Counted from the first letter of the stretch, positions 36,999-45,678 are shown. The stretch: 64,000 nucleotides of DNA from Bythopirellula polymerisocia (GCF_007860015.1 NZ_SJPS01000002.1:310898-374897); one strand, 5' to 3'. Made by a program: numbers and translations. The notes: generated by a model not told the origin, from the letters alone.

Positions 36999-37517
36999 CT
37001 AGGCGTCAGCATGGCCATTGAGTTCGTCGCAGCCGCAATCGGGTCCACATTCGCCAGGGGACTCACTCATTTCGATTTCTTCCGCTGTGGCATCGCGAAC
37101 TTCGCAGACTTTCACATCGAAATGGAGTGTCAGGCCTGCCAGCGGATGATTGCCATCGACCGTTACGGTTTCGTCATTAAAGTCGACAACCGTGACAAAG
37201 ACTTCCTCATCCTCTTCGTCAGCCAAAGAGAACTGCATGCCGACTTCCAAATCTCCGACATCTTCAAACTCTTCTCTCGCTAGCTCGACCAACAATTCTT
37301 CTAGACGATCACCGTAAGCTTCTTCGGGAATAACCGTTACCTGAAAACTGTCACCGGCAACACGACCTTCTAGGGCTGCTTCTAAACCAGGGATGATTTC
37401 CTGCATGCCATGGAGGTAGGTAAGCGGGCCTTCACCAGCGGTGGAGTCGATTTCGTCTCCTGATTCATCGGTGAGACGATATTCGATGGCGACAATTTTG
37501 TGTTTGGCAATCTGCAT
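36999..37517 (-). CDS. slyD: SlyD-like FKBP peptidyl-prolyl isomerase
   Basis: A 172-residue peptidyl-prolyl cis-trans isomerase and chaperone of the SlyD type. Seen: YRLTDESGDEIDSTAGEGPL, the FKBP half-sites YLHGMQEIIPGLEAALEG and VIPEEAYGDR, an inserted-flap region, and DGNHPLAGLTLHFDVKV. The C-terminus CGPDCGCDELNGHADA is short and Cys/His-rich, like the metal-binding tail of SlyD but shorter than in E. coli. I chose the ATG at MQIAKHK; the frame is open ten codons further. Confidence 0.93.
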   Translation of the reverse strand: MQIAKHKIVAIEYRLTDESGDEIDSTAGEGPLTYLHGMQEIIPGLEAALEGRVAGDSFQVTVIPEEAYGDRLEELLVELAREEFEDVGDLEVGMQFSLADEEDEEVFVTVVDFNDETVTVDGNHPLAGLTLHFDVKVCEVRDATAEEIEMSESPGECGPDCGCDELNGHADA

Positions 37518-37631
37518 TGAAGGAACTCTCGCCGTCGCGCAAGTCATCGTTGGTGGGGGGAAAGCAATAAAGAGAGCGCTCTCAAGCTAAAATGAGTACC
37601 GCAAATGAAATCTTTGTGTCAGGCGCTAGTG

Positions 37632-37850
37632 TTAGGCCAACATCTCAGACTTCATTGCCGCGAAGCCTGTCTCGGTGAGGCTATAGCCTCCCTTGAAGCT
37701 CTCTTGAAAAAGCAAGTCTCTCTCGGTCAACTGACGAAGAGATGTATGGTGCTTGTCCCACAAGGGACCATGAAAACAAAGCATTTCGCCTTGATCCATA
37801 AGATATTGTCGAAACACATCCAGGACAGACTTCTCGGCGGCAGTTAACAT
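37632..37850 (-). CDS. small protein of unknown function, possible winged-helix fold
   Basis: A 72-residue protein starting at MLTAAEKSVLDVFRQYLMDQ, preceded by GGGGAATTC. The pattern of helix, helix and a C-terminal ERDLLFQESFKGGYSLTETG resembles a short winged-helix or MarR-like DNA-binding unit (the G-Y-S-L-T-E-x-G end is common there), but I do not recognise the family. It lies between slyD and the RRM gene on the same strand, with a palindrome upstream. The frame is open 26 codons further, across the palindrome, and I reject that extension. Confidence 0.6.
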   Translation of the reverse strand: MLTAAEKSVLDVFRQYLMDQGEMLCFHGPLWDKHHTSLRQLTERDLLFQESFKGGYSLTETGFAAMKSEMLA

Positions 37851-37892
37851 GAATTCCCCAGCGGTTGAATGATAGTGCAGAATCCCCCGACT

Positions 37893-37916
37893 CCCTCCCC
37901 AGAAATCTGGGGAGGG
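37893..37916. repeat. GC-rich palindrome CCCTCCCCAG/CTGGGGAGGG
   Basis: A perfect 10-bp stem with a 4-base loop lies between the RRM gene and the small winged-helix-like gene. It is surrounded by further C-rich and G-rich tracts (AATCCCCC to the left, GGGGGGTTT to the right). The form is typical of an extragenic palindromic repeat; it could also terminate the RRM transcript. Confidence 0.7.
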
Positions 37917-37943
37917 AAGGGGTTTCAAATTATTAAGGGGGGT

Positions 37944-38273
37944 TTAGTAGCGACGACCACCACCGCCACCGCCACCACCGCCGCCACGATAACCGCCACC
38001 GCCGCCGCCACCGCGCGGACGCTCTTCACGGGGACGGGCTTCGTTCACCTTGAGTGGACGACCTTCGTGCTCCTTATCATTCAAAGCATCCACGGCCGCG
38101 TCAGCGTCCGCGTTGTTTTCCATCTCGACAAACCCAAATCCTTTGCTCCTGCCCGATTCTCGATCCATGATCACGTCGGCACTGCGAACCGGCCCGAAGG
38201 GCGAAAATAAGGCCTCCAAATCCGCGTTCGTCATCCCATAACTCAGATTTCCACAATAAAGCTTCTTACCCAC
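37944..38273 (-). CDS. RRM RNA-binding protein with Gly/Arg-rich tail
   Basis: A 109-residue RNA-binding protein. The single RRM has RNP2 KLYCGNLSY and RNP1 SKGFGFVEM, followed by a tail of about 30 residues, mostly Gly with Arg and Tyr, ending GGRRY. This is the form of cold-induced RNA-binding proteins of cyanobacteria and planctomycetes. The start is decided by a GAGGAG seven bases before a GTG; the ATG 12 codons further upstream has no ribosome site. A role in RNA chaperoning is inferred. Confidence 0.9.
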   Translation of the reverse strand: MGKKLYCGNLSYGMTNADLEALFSPFGPVRSADVIMDRESGRSKGFGFVEMENNADADAAVDALNDKEHEGRPLKVNEARPREERPRGGGGGGGYRGGGGGGGGGGRRY

Positions 38274-38624
38274 CAAAACTCTCCTCGAAAACGCAAACTC
38301 GGCCCCCATTCAATCTCGGGGCCACAAGAGCAGACCCACACGGGGGCCTAAACGCAACAACCGGCGAAAGAGTCTTCGGGCCCTTCATTAGAGAAGCAGC
38401 GGCGGTAACCCGTTCGACGAGCCGAGCAGCCGTTGATTTTACGGTATTCGCCACAATTTTGGTATGGTTATTTCCCCAGAAAATGCGCAATTCTTGTCCC
38501 GATGCTTGTTTTCTTGCATAATCGCTCGCTTGCCTGGGCCGGTTTTATCTTTCCAGGTGCGTTCAGAGCCCGCAATTCTTGCCAACCTAGCCGAAACTCC
38601 CACCACACCAATGGCTAAGCTTCC
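38274..38624. other. 351-bp divergent intergenic region
   Basis: It separates the RRM gene (-) from the acyltransferase gene (+). Cold-regulated RNA-binding protein genes often have long structured leaders, and this space would allow one, but I found no clear hairpin series or promoter boxes. Confidence 0.4.
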
Positions 38625-39278
38625 ATGAAGACTTCCACCCGAATTGCTGGCCACGCTATCGCTCAGTTCGTCAATATTTTGAAACGCACCTGCCGAGTAC
38701 GACTCCACAACGACCCAAGGCCCAAATTACGCTCAGCAGGAAAACCCTATGTCTATGCCGTGTTACACGCCCACCAACTAGCGACAATCTTTGACGCAGA
38801 ACCCGGCGTTGCAGCCATGGTGTCGCATTCAGCCGACGGCGATCTGTTAATTCCTGTTCTAAACCTTGTTGGGGTAAAACCCATTCGAGGTTCGAGTCGC
38901 CGTCGAGGCCAGGATAAAGGGGGCATCCAAGCTCTCGATGAGATGATTGCCCATGTGGCTAGTGGCAAGCCGGCCTACATCGCGGTCGATGGCCCACGTG
39001 GCCCGCGCAATCGCATTCGCAAAGGAATTGCTCAACTGTCGATCAGCGCTAGTGCGGCGGTGCTTGTGGCAGTGGCGATCCCGACGCGCCGCTGGATACT
39101 ACGCAAGGCATGGGATCAGATGCAAATCCCCAAACCATTTTGCACGATTGATGGCTACTTCGGCGATCCGCTGTATCCCGAAGAAGGCGAAAGCGTCGAA
39201 CAATTCCGGCGGAGAATTGAAGCGGCGATCAATGCGCTGGAACGAGAGCATGATCCGACCGAATCAACTCCACCATAA
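38625..39278 (+). CDS. DUF374 lysophospholipid acyltransferase-like protein
   Basis: A 217-residue protein of the DUF374/LPLAT family, which transfers acyl chains to lipid precursors. Seen: YAVLHAHQ, equivalent to the H-x4-D-like first block but atypical in lacking the Asp, MVSHSADGDLLIPVL, GSSRRRGQDKGGIQAL, and VDGPRGPRNRIRKGIAQLS, the typical D-G-P-R-G-P block. Such proteins lie at the inner membrane; Kdo-lipid A related roles have been proposed for relatives, which is not shown here. Confidence 0.85.
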   Translation: MKTSTRIAGHAIAQFVNILKRTCRVRLHNDPRPKLRSAGKPYVYAVLHAHQLATIFDAEPGVAAMVSHSADGDLLIPVLNLVGVKPIRGSSRRRGQDKGGIQALDEMIAHVASGKPAYIAVDGPRGPRNRIRKGIAQLSISASAAVLVAVAIPTRRWILRKAWDQMQIPKPFCTIDGYFGDPLYPEEGESVEQFRRRIEAAINALEREHDPTESTPP

Positions 39279-39349
39279 AGCTGCGACCGCTGGTCGTAAT
39301 ATTTCACAGATTACTTTGCGTTGGCTCTGCTATACGAGCCAGAGTAAAA

Positions 39350-39580
39350 TTGCAAGACTTGAGCAATCTTAGCTACACGACACAGACTCCCGAGCAAGTT
39401 GCCGCAATCGATGCTGGCCACGGTTTCGCCTATGCCGAAGACCCTCAGACTCATCGCAAGTCTAGTCGTGCTGAAGAGGATCTCCCAGCCATCACTGATT
39501 TCATTGCTCTAGACAACTTTGATGCAGCAATAAACGCTCCGCTTTTGACGAGCAGAACTCGACAGACGCGTCGCGGCTAA
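39350..39580 (+). CDS. possible small protein of unknown function
   Basis: A 76-codon frame with a TTG start and no clear ribosome site. The segment TPEQVAAIDAGHGFAYAEDPQTHRK looks like a protein rather than noise and recalls short planctomycete proteins of antitoxin-like shape with a G-x-x-x-x-E-D-P-x-T-H-R centre. This resemblance is from memory and uncertain. No toxin gene is next to it. Confidence 0.4.
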   Translation: MQDLSNLSYTTQTPEQVAAIDAGHGFAYAEDPQTHRKSSRAEEDLPAITDFIALDNFDAAINAPLLTSRTRQTRRG

Positions 39581-39635
39581 CCACGCCTGTGGCTTGACGA
39601 TAAACGATTTTCTCGGCACCTGCTACAATATCGCC

Positions 39636-41474
39636 ATGGTCTATGCGCTAGCCTTATTGTTGTTTTCTTCTCTCACCTGCGTAGGCCTGTTGGCCATCTG
39701 GGCGGCCACCTCGCCGCACCATTGGTTCTGGCGGACCATGCTGTTTCTTGGTGTGATGTCGCTGGTGCTCTTGATCCCCGCTTACGAGCCATTCGTGGCG
39801 TTTGTACTCCAGGGAATGGTCGTCGCGACGGCGGTGCAACTTGCTCGTTGGTGGGAGATTAGAAAACACAAAGTTGAACGCACCGGCGCGAGATTTGGCA
39901 TACGGACGAATCTGCTGGCAATGGTCCCGGTGGCCGTATTGAGTGCGGTGGCTGTGCGGCTGCCTGCATTAAACTTTCCCGCGTGGCAAAGTGTTTTGCT
40001 AATCGGGGTGTGTGCCGGGGTGGCTACTCTCACGGGACTGTGGATTGCCCGCGGTAAATCCGTCCGCTGGTGGCTACGGTTGCCAATAGGAGTATTCATC
40101 GTTGGTGTCCTTTCCTTAGTTTTGATGGCGGGCGATTGGTCCATAGCTGCGACTCACAGCTTATGGGGATGGCCACCCCCAGTAGATGATGGAAGTGGTT
40201 ATTCAATTGGTTACGATGACTATCACCAAGAACCTGCATGGATTGCGATAATTAGCCTGCTCATTGGGATAGTCGCCTTGGTTCAATCGCTTTTGATCGT
40301 TTACTTTTCGTTGATAAACGAGGGCCAAGGGCAAACGGCAGTAGTGAAGAGAGGATTGATTGTTGCAACTTTACTTATTCTCGGAAGCGTTCTGCTCGCC
40401 CCCCCAGCGGGTACCTATTACGAGCTGATGAACCCCTTGCCGATTCCTGAAGCGGATCTGCCGAATCCGAATGGATATGATGACTTTCTAGCTGCTGTCA
40501 ACTTGCTGCCAGGAAATATGATTGTTAATGGCGGCAACTTTGATACGGACACGGCCACGCTTAGCCAGTTGCGTGCTGCAGAGAGTGAAATGCGGCCCGC
40601 AATTGAAAGAATGTGTAAAGGATTGTCAAAGTCTATCTTGGGCCAAGTGGATTACACCTCCGATGATCTGTGGCTCGAGAGTATCCAGCAATTTCGTTCG
40701 ATAGCTCGGGGTATGAGTGCCAGCAGCAAACTTGCCGGAAAAGAGAGGGACTACACAGAAGCCGCAGCAATCTCTCTGGACTTGATTCAGTTTGGCATCG
40801 GGATTGGTCGCGGCAGGTTGATGATTGATACTCTTGTGGGTAATGCCTGCACAGGAATCGGTTGCCATGACCTTTATCACACTCGCGATAAAACACCAGT
40901 CGAGCAATGTCTAGACATCGCCTCTGGACTGGCAAGGATAGAAAACGATATTGAACCTCTCGAGGACGTCGTTTACCGCGATCGGATTTGGACGCAACAT
41001 ACCCAAGGCTGGCATGCACACCTCATGCAATTCTTAGAGGCTGTCTCTGAAGAGAGCTTCTGGTCGAGCTATGCCTATTATAACTCTGACCGACGAAATC
41101 GCGCCGTCCTCCGCCTGCTCCAACTCGAATTCGCGCTGCGAGCGTGGAAAGCCGAACACCACGAATGGCCCGAGTCGCTAGCGGAATTGGTACCCGCGAT
41201 CATTCCCGCAGTGCCGATCGATCCCTTCTCCCCCGACGGCAAACCGTTGCAATATGTGCGCATCGACGATGGCTTTGTGCTCTACAGCGTGGGGCAGAAT
41301 GAAATCGACGAAGGTGGCACGATTCCGGACGATGATGGCAGTGGATATCGTGATCCTGCGACAGGCGACCTGCGGCTTGATATTCACTATGCTCCTGATC
41401 CGCCTGTAAATGCAGGGTCGATTGGTGACAAAGAAAGTGTCACTGAAGAAGAGACTACTCCTTCAGGTGAGTAG
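39636..41474 (+). CDS. multi-pass membrane protein with a GspG-like C-terminal end
   Basis: A 612-residue protein of unknown function. The first 270 residues contain about eight membrane helices, and the rest is a soluble, helix-rich domain. The last 120 residues (RNRAVLRLLQLEFALRAWKA, WPESLAELVPAIIPAVPIDP, DGFVLYSVGQNEIDEGG) strongly resemble the C-terminal part of pseudopilin GspG-type and related planctomycete proteins. I chose the ATG in MVYALALLLF; a TTG 14 codons upstream is less likely. Confidence 0.65.
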   Translation: MVYALALLLFSSLTCVGLLAIWAATSPHHWFWRTMLFLGVMSLVLLIPAYEPFVAFVLQGMVVATAVQLARWWEIRKHKVERTGARFGIRTNLLAMVPVAVLSAVAVRLPALNFPAWQSVLLIGVCAGVATLTGLWIARGKSVRWWLRLPIGVFIVGVLSLVLMAGDWSIAATHSLWGWPPPVDDGSGYSIGYDDYHQEPAWIAIISLLIGIVALVQSLLIVYFSLINEGQGQTAVVKRGLIVATLLILGSVLLAPPAGTYYELMNPLPIPEADLPNPNGYDDFLAAVNLLPGNMIVNGGNFDTDTATLSQLRAAESEMRPAIERMCKGLSKSILGQVDYTSDDLWLESIQQFRSIARGMSASSKLAGKERDYTEAAAISLDLIQFGIGIGRGRLMIDTLVGNACTGIGCHDLYHTRDKTPVEQCLDIASGLARIENDIEPLEDVVYRDRIWTQHTQGWHAHLMQFLEAVSEESFWSSYAYYNSDRRNRAVLRLLQLEFALRAWKAEHHEWPESLAELVPAIIPAVPIDPFSPDGKPLQYVRIDDGFVLYSVGQNEIDEGGTIPDDDGSGYRDPATGDLRLDIHYAPDPPVNAGSIGDKESVTEEETTPSGE

Positions 41475-41504
41475 ATTGATACATTGCGCCTTTCCTAAGT
41501 CTAC

Positions 41505-42308
41505 ATGAGAACTCCCCCCATGCTCACTACTACCCAGGCCAGTCTGTACGATTTCCCCAAATACTACGATCTGGTCTACGGCTCGGATTGGAAAGCTGAA
41601 TTTGATTTTCTGCTCGCTTGTTTTGAGCGGCATGCCACGGGGGAAGTGAAGCAAGTCTTTGAGCCTGCCTGCGGGACGGGGCGATTGCTGGTAAAATTGG
41701 CCCAGGCTGGGTTCAAGGTGGCGGGGGTCGACCTCAATCCGGCCGCGGTTGAGTTCTGCAATGATCGGCTGGAGCGGTTTGGCTATCCGCGGTCGGCGTT
41801 TGTGGGGGACATGTGCGAATTCTCAGTTAAAACTCCCATCGATGCAGCGTTCAATCCGATCAATAGTTTTCGGCATCTCAGCACAGAGGGCCAAGCCGAG
41901 CAACACCTGCATACCGTAGCTAAAGCACTCCGTCCTGGTGGCATCTATGTCTTGGGCCTGCATCTCACGCCCGAAATCGTCGAACCGATGCAGGAAGAAA
42001 GCTGGTCGGCAAGGCGGGGGAATTTAGCTGTCCTCTCGCGATTATGGGTGCTGGATTGCGACCGCCGCCATCGCAGGGAAGAGGTGGGAATGAGTTTCGA
42101 TGTCTACACTCCGACCAAGCAATTCCGACTTGAAGACCGGGTTGTATTCCGGACTTACTCCGCTAGCCAGATGCGAATGCTCCTCGCCAAAGTCCCCGAA
42201 TTTGAGCTAACTCAAGTCTATGACTTTGGTTACGACATCGACTCCCCTATTGCCATCGGACCCGAGACGGAGGACGTAGTCTATGTTCTGAGAAAGAAGT
42301 CGCAATAA
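41505..42308 (+). CDS. class I SAM-dependent methyltransferase
   Basis: A 267-residue methyltransferase. Motif I is VFEPACGTGRLLVKLA near residue 50, motif II is VAGVDLNPAAVEFC, and the post-motif region RPGGIYVLGLHL is normal. YDFPKYYDLVYGSDWKAEFDFL at the N-terminus is typical of small-molecule methyltransferases of this class. The substrate is not predictable. It follows the membrane-protein gene after 30 bases. Confidence 0.88.
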   Translation: MRTPPMLTTTQASLYDFPKYYDLVYGSDWKAEFDFLLACFERHATGEVKQVFEPACGTGRLLVKLAQAGFKVAGVDLNPAAVEFCNDRLERFGYPRSAFVGDMCEFSVKTPIDAAFNPINSFRHLSTEGQAEQHLHTVAKALRPGGIYVLGLHLTPEIVEPMQEESWSARRGNLAVLSRLWVLDCDRRHRREEVGMSFDVYTPTKQFRLEDRVVFRTYSASQMRMLLAKVPEFELTQVYDFGYDIDSPIAIGPETEDVVYVLRKKSQ

Positions 42309-42319
42309 TTGCACTTCGC

Positions 42320-43633
42320 ATGAGCGAGATTAGAGGCAAGAATCAAGTCTTAAGCCAGTCCTTAATTCCGTTTCAACTTTGTCCCACGGCCTATCCTTCT
42401 GTGACTGCCTCCGCATCCCCAGCCGCCGCACTACCTTCAGATCATCCGGTTGCCCCCGACTCGGCACACCGTGAAAGTATCGCCTCATTTCGGCAGTGGG
42501 TTGATACCCAGCTTGCAGCTCACAGCCAGAACGAGACGGGCAGCGAGCAGGATCTCTCGGAGCAGCACCTGACAGAGAGGCTGCAAGAACTAGGCACAGC
42601 CGTCCACACGAGGCCACGGGAGCAGCCCCTGGCTGTCAGTGAAATCACCCAAAGATTGTTTTCTGGCTACCAGGTCGACGGCGGCAAGACGCACCTGGGA
42701 GGGTGCCAACTTACTGACTTTCCCTTTCTGCGGCTGACGTTTGCGGCGGCTGATGATCCGAACCAGGTCGTGCATGTCTTCATTGCCCACGACGGTTCGT
42801 CGGTCCCTGACACACTGGCCATCGATCTTGGACTGTTGAATTTGGAACCTGCCGACAAGCCTTTTCCGCGAATCGACGAGACAGCACTCCATGCACTTGT
42901 CGCTGCAGGTCGACGGGTGGTTGCCAAGGGAGCCAGCTCTCGTGATCCTCAGGCTGTGAGTAGTGAACCCTTAGCTACCGCAATCGTCTGGGTCAAGCAA
43001 GCCAATGGCAAACTGCACTTCACGATCGCGGATTCTACCGCCACGCTCCCTTTTTCTGGATGGGCCAAGTTGATCAAGCCAAAGCCTTTTGTCGCCGAGC
43101 ATTCCGGCGCGAGCACATTTCACCTGGCTGCCACCGACGACGGTCGCATTGATGCCTTCGAGCAAATTGCCCCCTGTGCGGTCACCGGCGAGCGAGTACT
43201 CATTGATGAGCTCGTCACTTGCAGCGTCACGGGAAAGAGAGTCAAGAAGGTTCTTACCGAGCCCTGCCCAGTTTCAGGCAGACCAACACTTACGGATGAA
43301 TTTTCCACCTGTCCCGTTTGCCAACAGCAGGTAAGCAAATCGGTAATTTCTCAGGATGCATGCGCGGCTTGTCGCGGCCTACACAAGATCAAGAAAGACG
43401 ACCCCAGACTGGTGTGGATTATGGGGGAACACGCAGGCCTCGATCGCTGGAACAACTGGCAACTGGCTGAAACGCTCGACGTATACATCGCCGAAGCGAC
43501 CAGTCTCCTCAAACGACTCTTGGTGGTCGTAGACAAGGAAACCCTGGTTGTCCGCCATCTTGCCAAGGCAAGTCGCTTTGCCAAGTCGTGGACCCCCGTG
43601 CTTCCCGAACACCAGGACGAAATACTGGGTTAG
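42320..43633 (+). CDS. protein of unknown function with 15-residue Cys repeats
   Basis: A 437-residue protein I do not recognise. An N-terminal low-complexity part is followed by a domain of about 180 residues. Then comes a tandem repeat near residues 284-350: CAVTGERVLIDELVT, CSVTGKRVKKVLTEP and CPVSGRPTLTDEFST, three units of exactly 15 residues, then CPVCQQQ and CAAC. The Cys pairs suggest zinc binding by stacked ribbons. A final domain of about 75 residues has RLVWIMGEHAGLDRWNNW. The first ATG has no clear ribosome site, so the start is uncertain. It lies 11 bases after the methyltransferase gene. Confidence 0.65.
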   Translation: MSEIRGKNQVLSQSLIPFQLCPTAYPSVTASASPAAALPSDHPVAPDSAHRESIASFRQWVDTQLAAHSQNETGSEQDLSEQHLTERLQELGTAVHTRPREQPLAVSEITQRLFSGYQVDGGKTHLGGCQLTDFPFLRLTFAAADDPNQVVHVFIAHDGSSVPDTLAIDLGLLNLEPADKPFPRIDETALHALVAAGRRVVAKGASSRDPQAVSSEPLATAIVWVKQANGKLHFTIADSTATLPFSGWAKLIKPKPFVAEHSGASTFHLAATDDGRIDAFEQIAPCAVTGERVLIDELVTCSVTGKRVKKVLTEPCPVSGRPTLTDEFSTCPVCQQQVSKSVISQDACAACRGLHKIKKDDPRLVWIMGEHAGLDRWNNWQLAETLDVYIAEATSLLKRLLVVVDKETLVVRHLAKASRFAKSWTPVLPEHQDEILG

Positions 43634-43910
43634 ACAACTTGCAATTGGCGGGCGGTACCCAGCCTGCCTGCCTCGGTTGAATCATAATTGTCGTAGGGAT
43701 TGAGCCAGCCCATGGCTCCACTTTCTGTCTAAACATGGCTGAAATCGGTGGGGAATTGGAATCGTAACGGCAGAATCGGCAGAATCGGCCCCCAATCGTG
43801 CTGTTAGGGCTGATTTGACAGGCAAAAATTTGACACTCTTTTCCTACCCTGACTATACTGCGAAGAGAGGAATTACTCTTGCACAGGCAGAGATTTGAGG
43901 AACTGGATCG
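43634..43910. other. 277-bp intergenic region with promoter
   Basis: It contains short direct repeats of GGCAGAATC near 43770-43792 and the promoter annotated below; nothing else is seen. Confidence 0.5.
43830..43859 (+). promoter_or_regulatory. sigma-70-type promoter
   Basis: A consensus -35 TTGACA (43830-43835) and a near-consensus -10 TATACT (43854-43859) are 18 bases apart, about 50 bases before the ATG of the coiled-coil gene. A second TTGACA lies 15 bases upstream at 43815. Confidence 0.7.
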
Positions 43911-44750
43911 ATGACTTTCTTAGGTAAAATGCTCACGTTCTTTGTTGGCTTCGCGGCATTTGGCGTGATGATCATTTCGATGTTCGTCTACGCAACGCAC
44001 AAAAATTGGCGTGAAGATGCTGAGGCGCTGCAGACGGCACTCGATTCGGCCCGCGCTCAGAACGAACAACTAGAGAGTCAAAAGAACAGCCTCGATAGCC
44101 AACTCAATGCAGAGTTGGAAATCGCGCGCCAGGAAGCGAGCAAACTGGCCACCGAACGTGAGCAATTGCTCTCCCAGAATCTACTCATCCAAAAAGAGCT
44201 GGATCAACTGCGCCAGCAAGAACGCACTAACACTGCCGCCACCGCAAGTACGCAAGCAAACAACGAGAAGTTGGCAACCGAAGTGGGTGTGCTCCGAAAA
44301 GACATTCGCTCCGAGCAACAGGCTCGTGATGAATCGTTTGACGTGACCATTGGCGCAACTGATAAATTGCATCAGGCCCAGGGTGAGCTTACGGTTCTAT
44401 TGGACCGCAATCGTCAGTTGGCTCAAGAAGTGGCAGACAAGATGGCGCTGCTCGAACACAACGACATTGATCCCAACGCCTCTCCGGATGCCGTGGTTCC
44501 CAAAGTCCGCGGAGTCGTCAGCAAGATGCAACGTTCGGCTGGCAGCCAATTGATTGAGGTAACTGTCGGCGCTGACGATGGCCTTAAGCCAGGGCACACG
44601 ATTGAGGTGTTCCGTGGAGATCGCTATTTAGGTCGGGCCGAGATACTTAAGACCGAGCCGGATCGTGCCGTGGGGCGCGTCCTTCGCCAATTCCAGCAAG
44701 GCCAGATTGAGGAGGGGGATGATGTCGCAACCCGATTTAGAATCGGTTAG
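43911..44750 (+). CDS. membrane-anchored coiled-coil protein, function unknown
   Basis: A 279-residue protein with one N-terminal membrane helix (residues 7-27), then a coiled coil over about residues 35-185 rich in Gln, Glu and Ala, then a small C-terminal domain (VPKVRGVVSKMQ ... ADDGLKPGHTIEVFRGDRYLGRAEIL) that looks like a beta-barrel, as in MreC-type or membrane-fusion-type proteins. It has a good promoter and a GAGGAACTG ribosome site. Its last 29 bases overlap the next small gene. It may structure the envelope; this is inferred from shape only. Confidence 0.65.
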   Translation: MTFLGKMLTFFVGFAAFGVMIISMFVYATHKNWREDAEALQTALDSARAQNEQLESQKNSLDSQLNAELEIARQEASKLATEREQLLSQNLLIQKELDQLRQQERTNTAATASTQANNEKLATEVGVLRKDIRSEQQARDESFDVTIGATDKLHQAQGELTVLLDRNRQLAQEVADKMALLEHNDIDPNASPDAVVPKVRGVVSKMQRSAGSQLIEVTVGADDGLKPGHTIEVFRGDRYLGRAEILKTEPDRAVGRVLRQFQQGQIEEGDDVATRFRIG

Positions 44751-44940
44751 TGTGCCGAGCGTTATCAATAAGAAGCCCCAGTACAACATCTACTTCATGT
44801 TGTTGGTCGTGGCGCTGATTTCTCTATTGATGGCGTGTTTGTTCCTGTTTCTGGAAATCCGCTCTTACGGCGGGTTTGGCGCTTTCCGCGGCAGTGTGGG
44901 ATCAATCTCAATCCCACTCCCACTGGACTTCTTGAAGTAG
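44722..44940 (+). CDS. small single-pass membrane protein
   Basis: A 72-residue protein with a membrane helix (YFMLLVVALISLLMACLFLFLEI) and a Gly/Ser-rich C-terminus. It overlaps the end of the coiled-coil gene by 29 bases, and GGAGGGGG lies directly before a double ATG, which indicates translational coupling. The longer frame that starts 19 codons upstream would lie within the other gene and lacks a ribosome site. Function unknown; it is probably a partner of the upstream protein. Confidence 0.7.
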   Translation: MSQPDLESVSVPSVINKKPQYNIYFMLLVVALISLLMACLFLFLEIRSYGGFGAFRGSVGSISIPLPLDFLK

Positions 44941-45017
44941 CCCTTCAATCAGCCTCACTGCGCTAATACTCGGTTGATCCGGATCGCTGAATGACCCGGG
45001 TTGATGCGCTGCGATCC

Positions 45018-45524
45018 TTACGCCTCGGCAGGTTCAGCGACTCGGCCGCCAAGTTCGCGGTCAAGGTCCAGCAGAGACGCGGGGTCGTCTTTCACCATGC
45101 GGAACTTGTGAACGACTTCCCGTGCTGTTTTTTCTTCTTCAACCTGCTCGGTTATAAACCACTCGAGTTCGACGAGGGCTGCGAATGCCTTTTCTTGAAA
45201 AGCCAACTCGTAAAGATTGTCAATTTGCCCCGTGACCTTTTCTTCCTGTGCGAGAGCCTTCACAAACACTTCGACCACGGATTCGAAATCGACTTCCGGT
45301 TGTGCGATAGGTTTCAGCAGAACTCTGGCATTGCGAGCGAGCAGAAAGTCTTGCAGCTTTAAGGCGTGTGTTCGCTCCTCTTCGCTTTGGATACGCATCC
45401 AATGTGCACAGCCGAGAAATTGATTGATTTCACACCAAGCCGACATGGATAAATAGCTGTAGGAGGAAAACAACTCGTTATTGATTTGGGCGTTGATCGC
45501 GTCTTGCATGACTTGGGTGAGCAT
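45018..45524 (-). CDS. ftnA: bacterial non-heme ferritin (FtnA)
   Basis: Iron-storage ferritin, 168 residues. Iron-site residues of the ferroxidase centre are present: Glu17 (NNELFSSY), Glu50 and His53 (SEEERTHALKL), and Glu near 94 (LAQEEK) with the late LEWFITEQVEEE. The start is preceded by GAGGAG; an apparent frame 53 codons longer is not real. Ferritin forms a 24-mer cage that oxidises and stores iron. The upstream leader contains two hairpins, and the gene lies downstream of a tRNA on the same strand. Confidence 0.95.
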   Translation of the reverse strand: MLTQVMQDAINAQINNELFSSYSYLSMSAWCEINQFLGCAHWMRIQSEEERTHALKLQDFLLARNARVLLKPIAQPEVDFESVVEVFVKALAQEEKVTGQIDNLYELAFQEKAFAALVELEWFITEQVEEEKTAREVVHKFRMVKDDPASLLDLDRELGGRVAEPAEA

Positions 45525-45637
45525 AGGTAGAACTCCTCGGAATATTTGTGGGCAGTTGTTTTTTGCTTCTTCAATTCTAGAAGTCTCTCCCTGGGTGTCT
45601 ATGCCCGGGAGATAGGGAGAGTTCGCCATGGAAAGGA

Positions 45638-45678
45638 ATTGAGGCTCGTCGTCAATCGTATTGACGACGAGCCTCAAT
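45638..45678. repeat. perfect 19-bp inverted repeat, 3-base loop
   Basis: Bases 45638-45656 and 45660-45678 are exact complements. It lies between tRNA-Leu and ftnA, both on the minus strand. On that strand a T-rich but interrupted TCCTTTCC follows, so it may end the tRNA transcript, or act in the ferritin leader. A shorter hairpin (CTCTCCCT/AGGGAGAG, about 45582-45621) follows closer to ftnA. Confidence 0.85.

Noticed and set aside
36909..37283. A 124-codon open frame on the plus strand
   Set aside because: It is antisense to slyD, whose motifs are clear.
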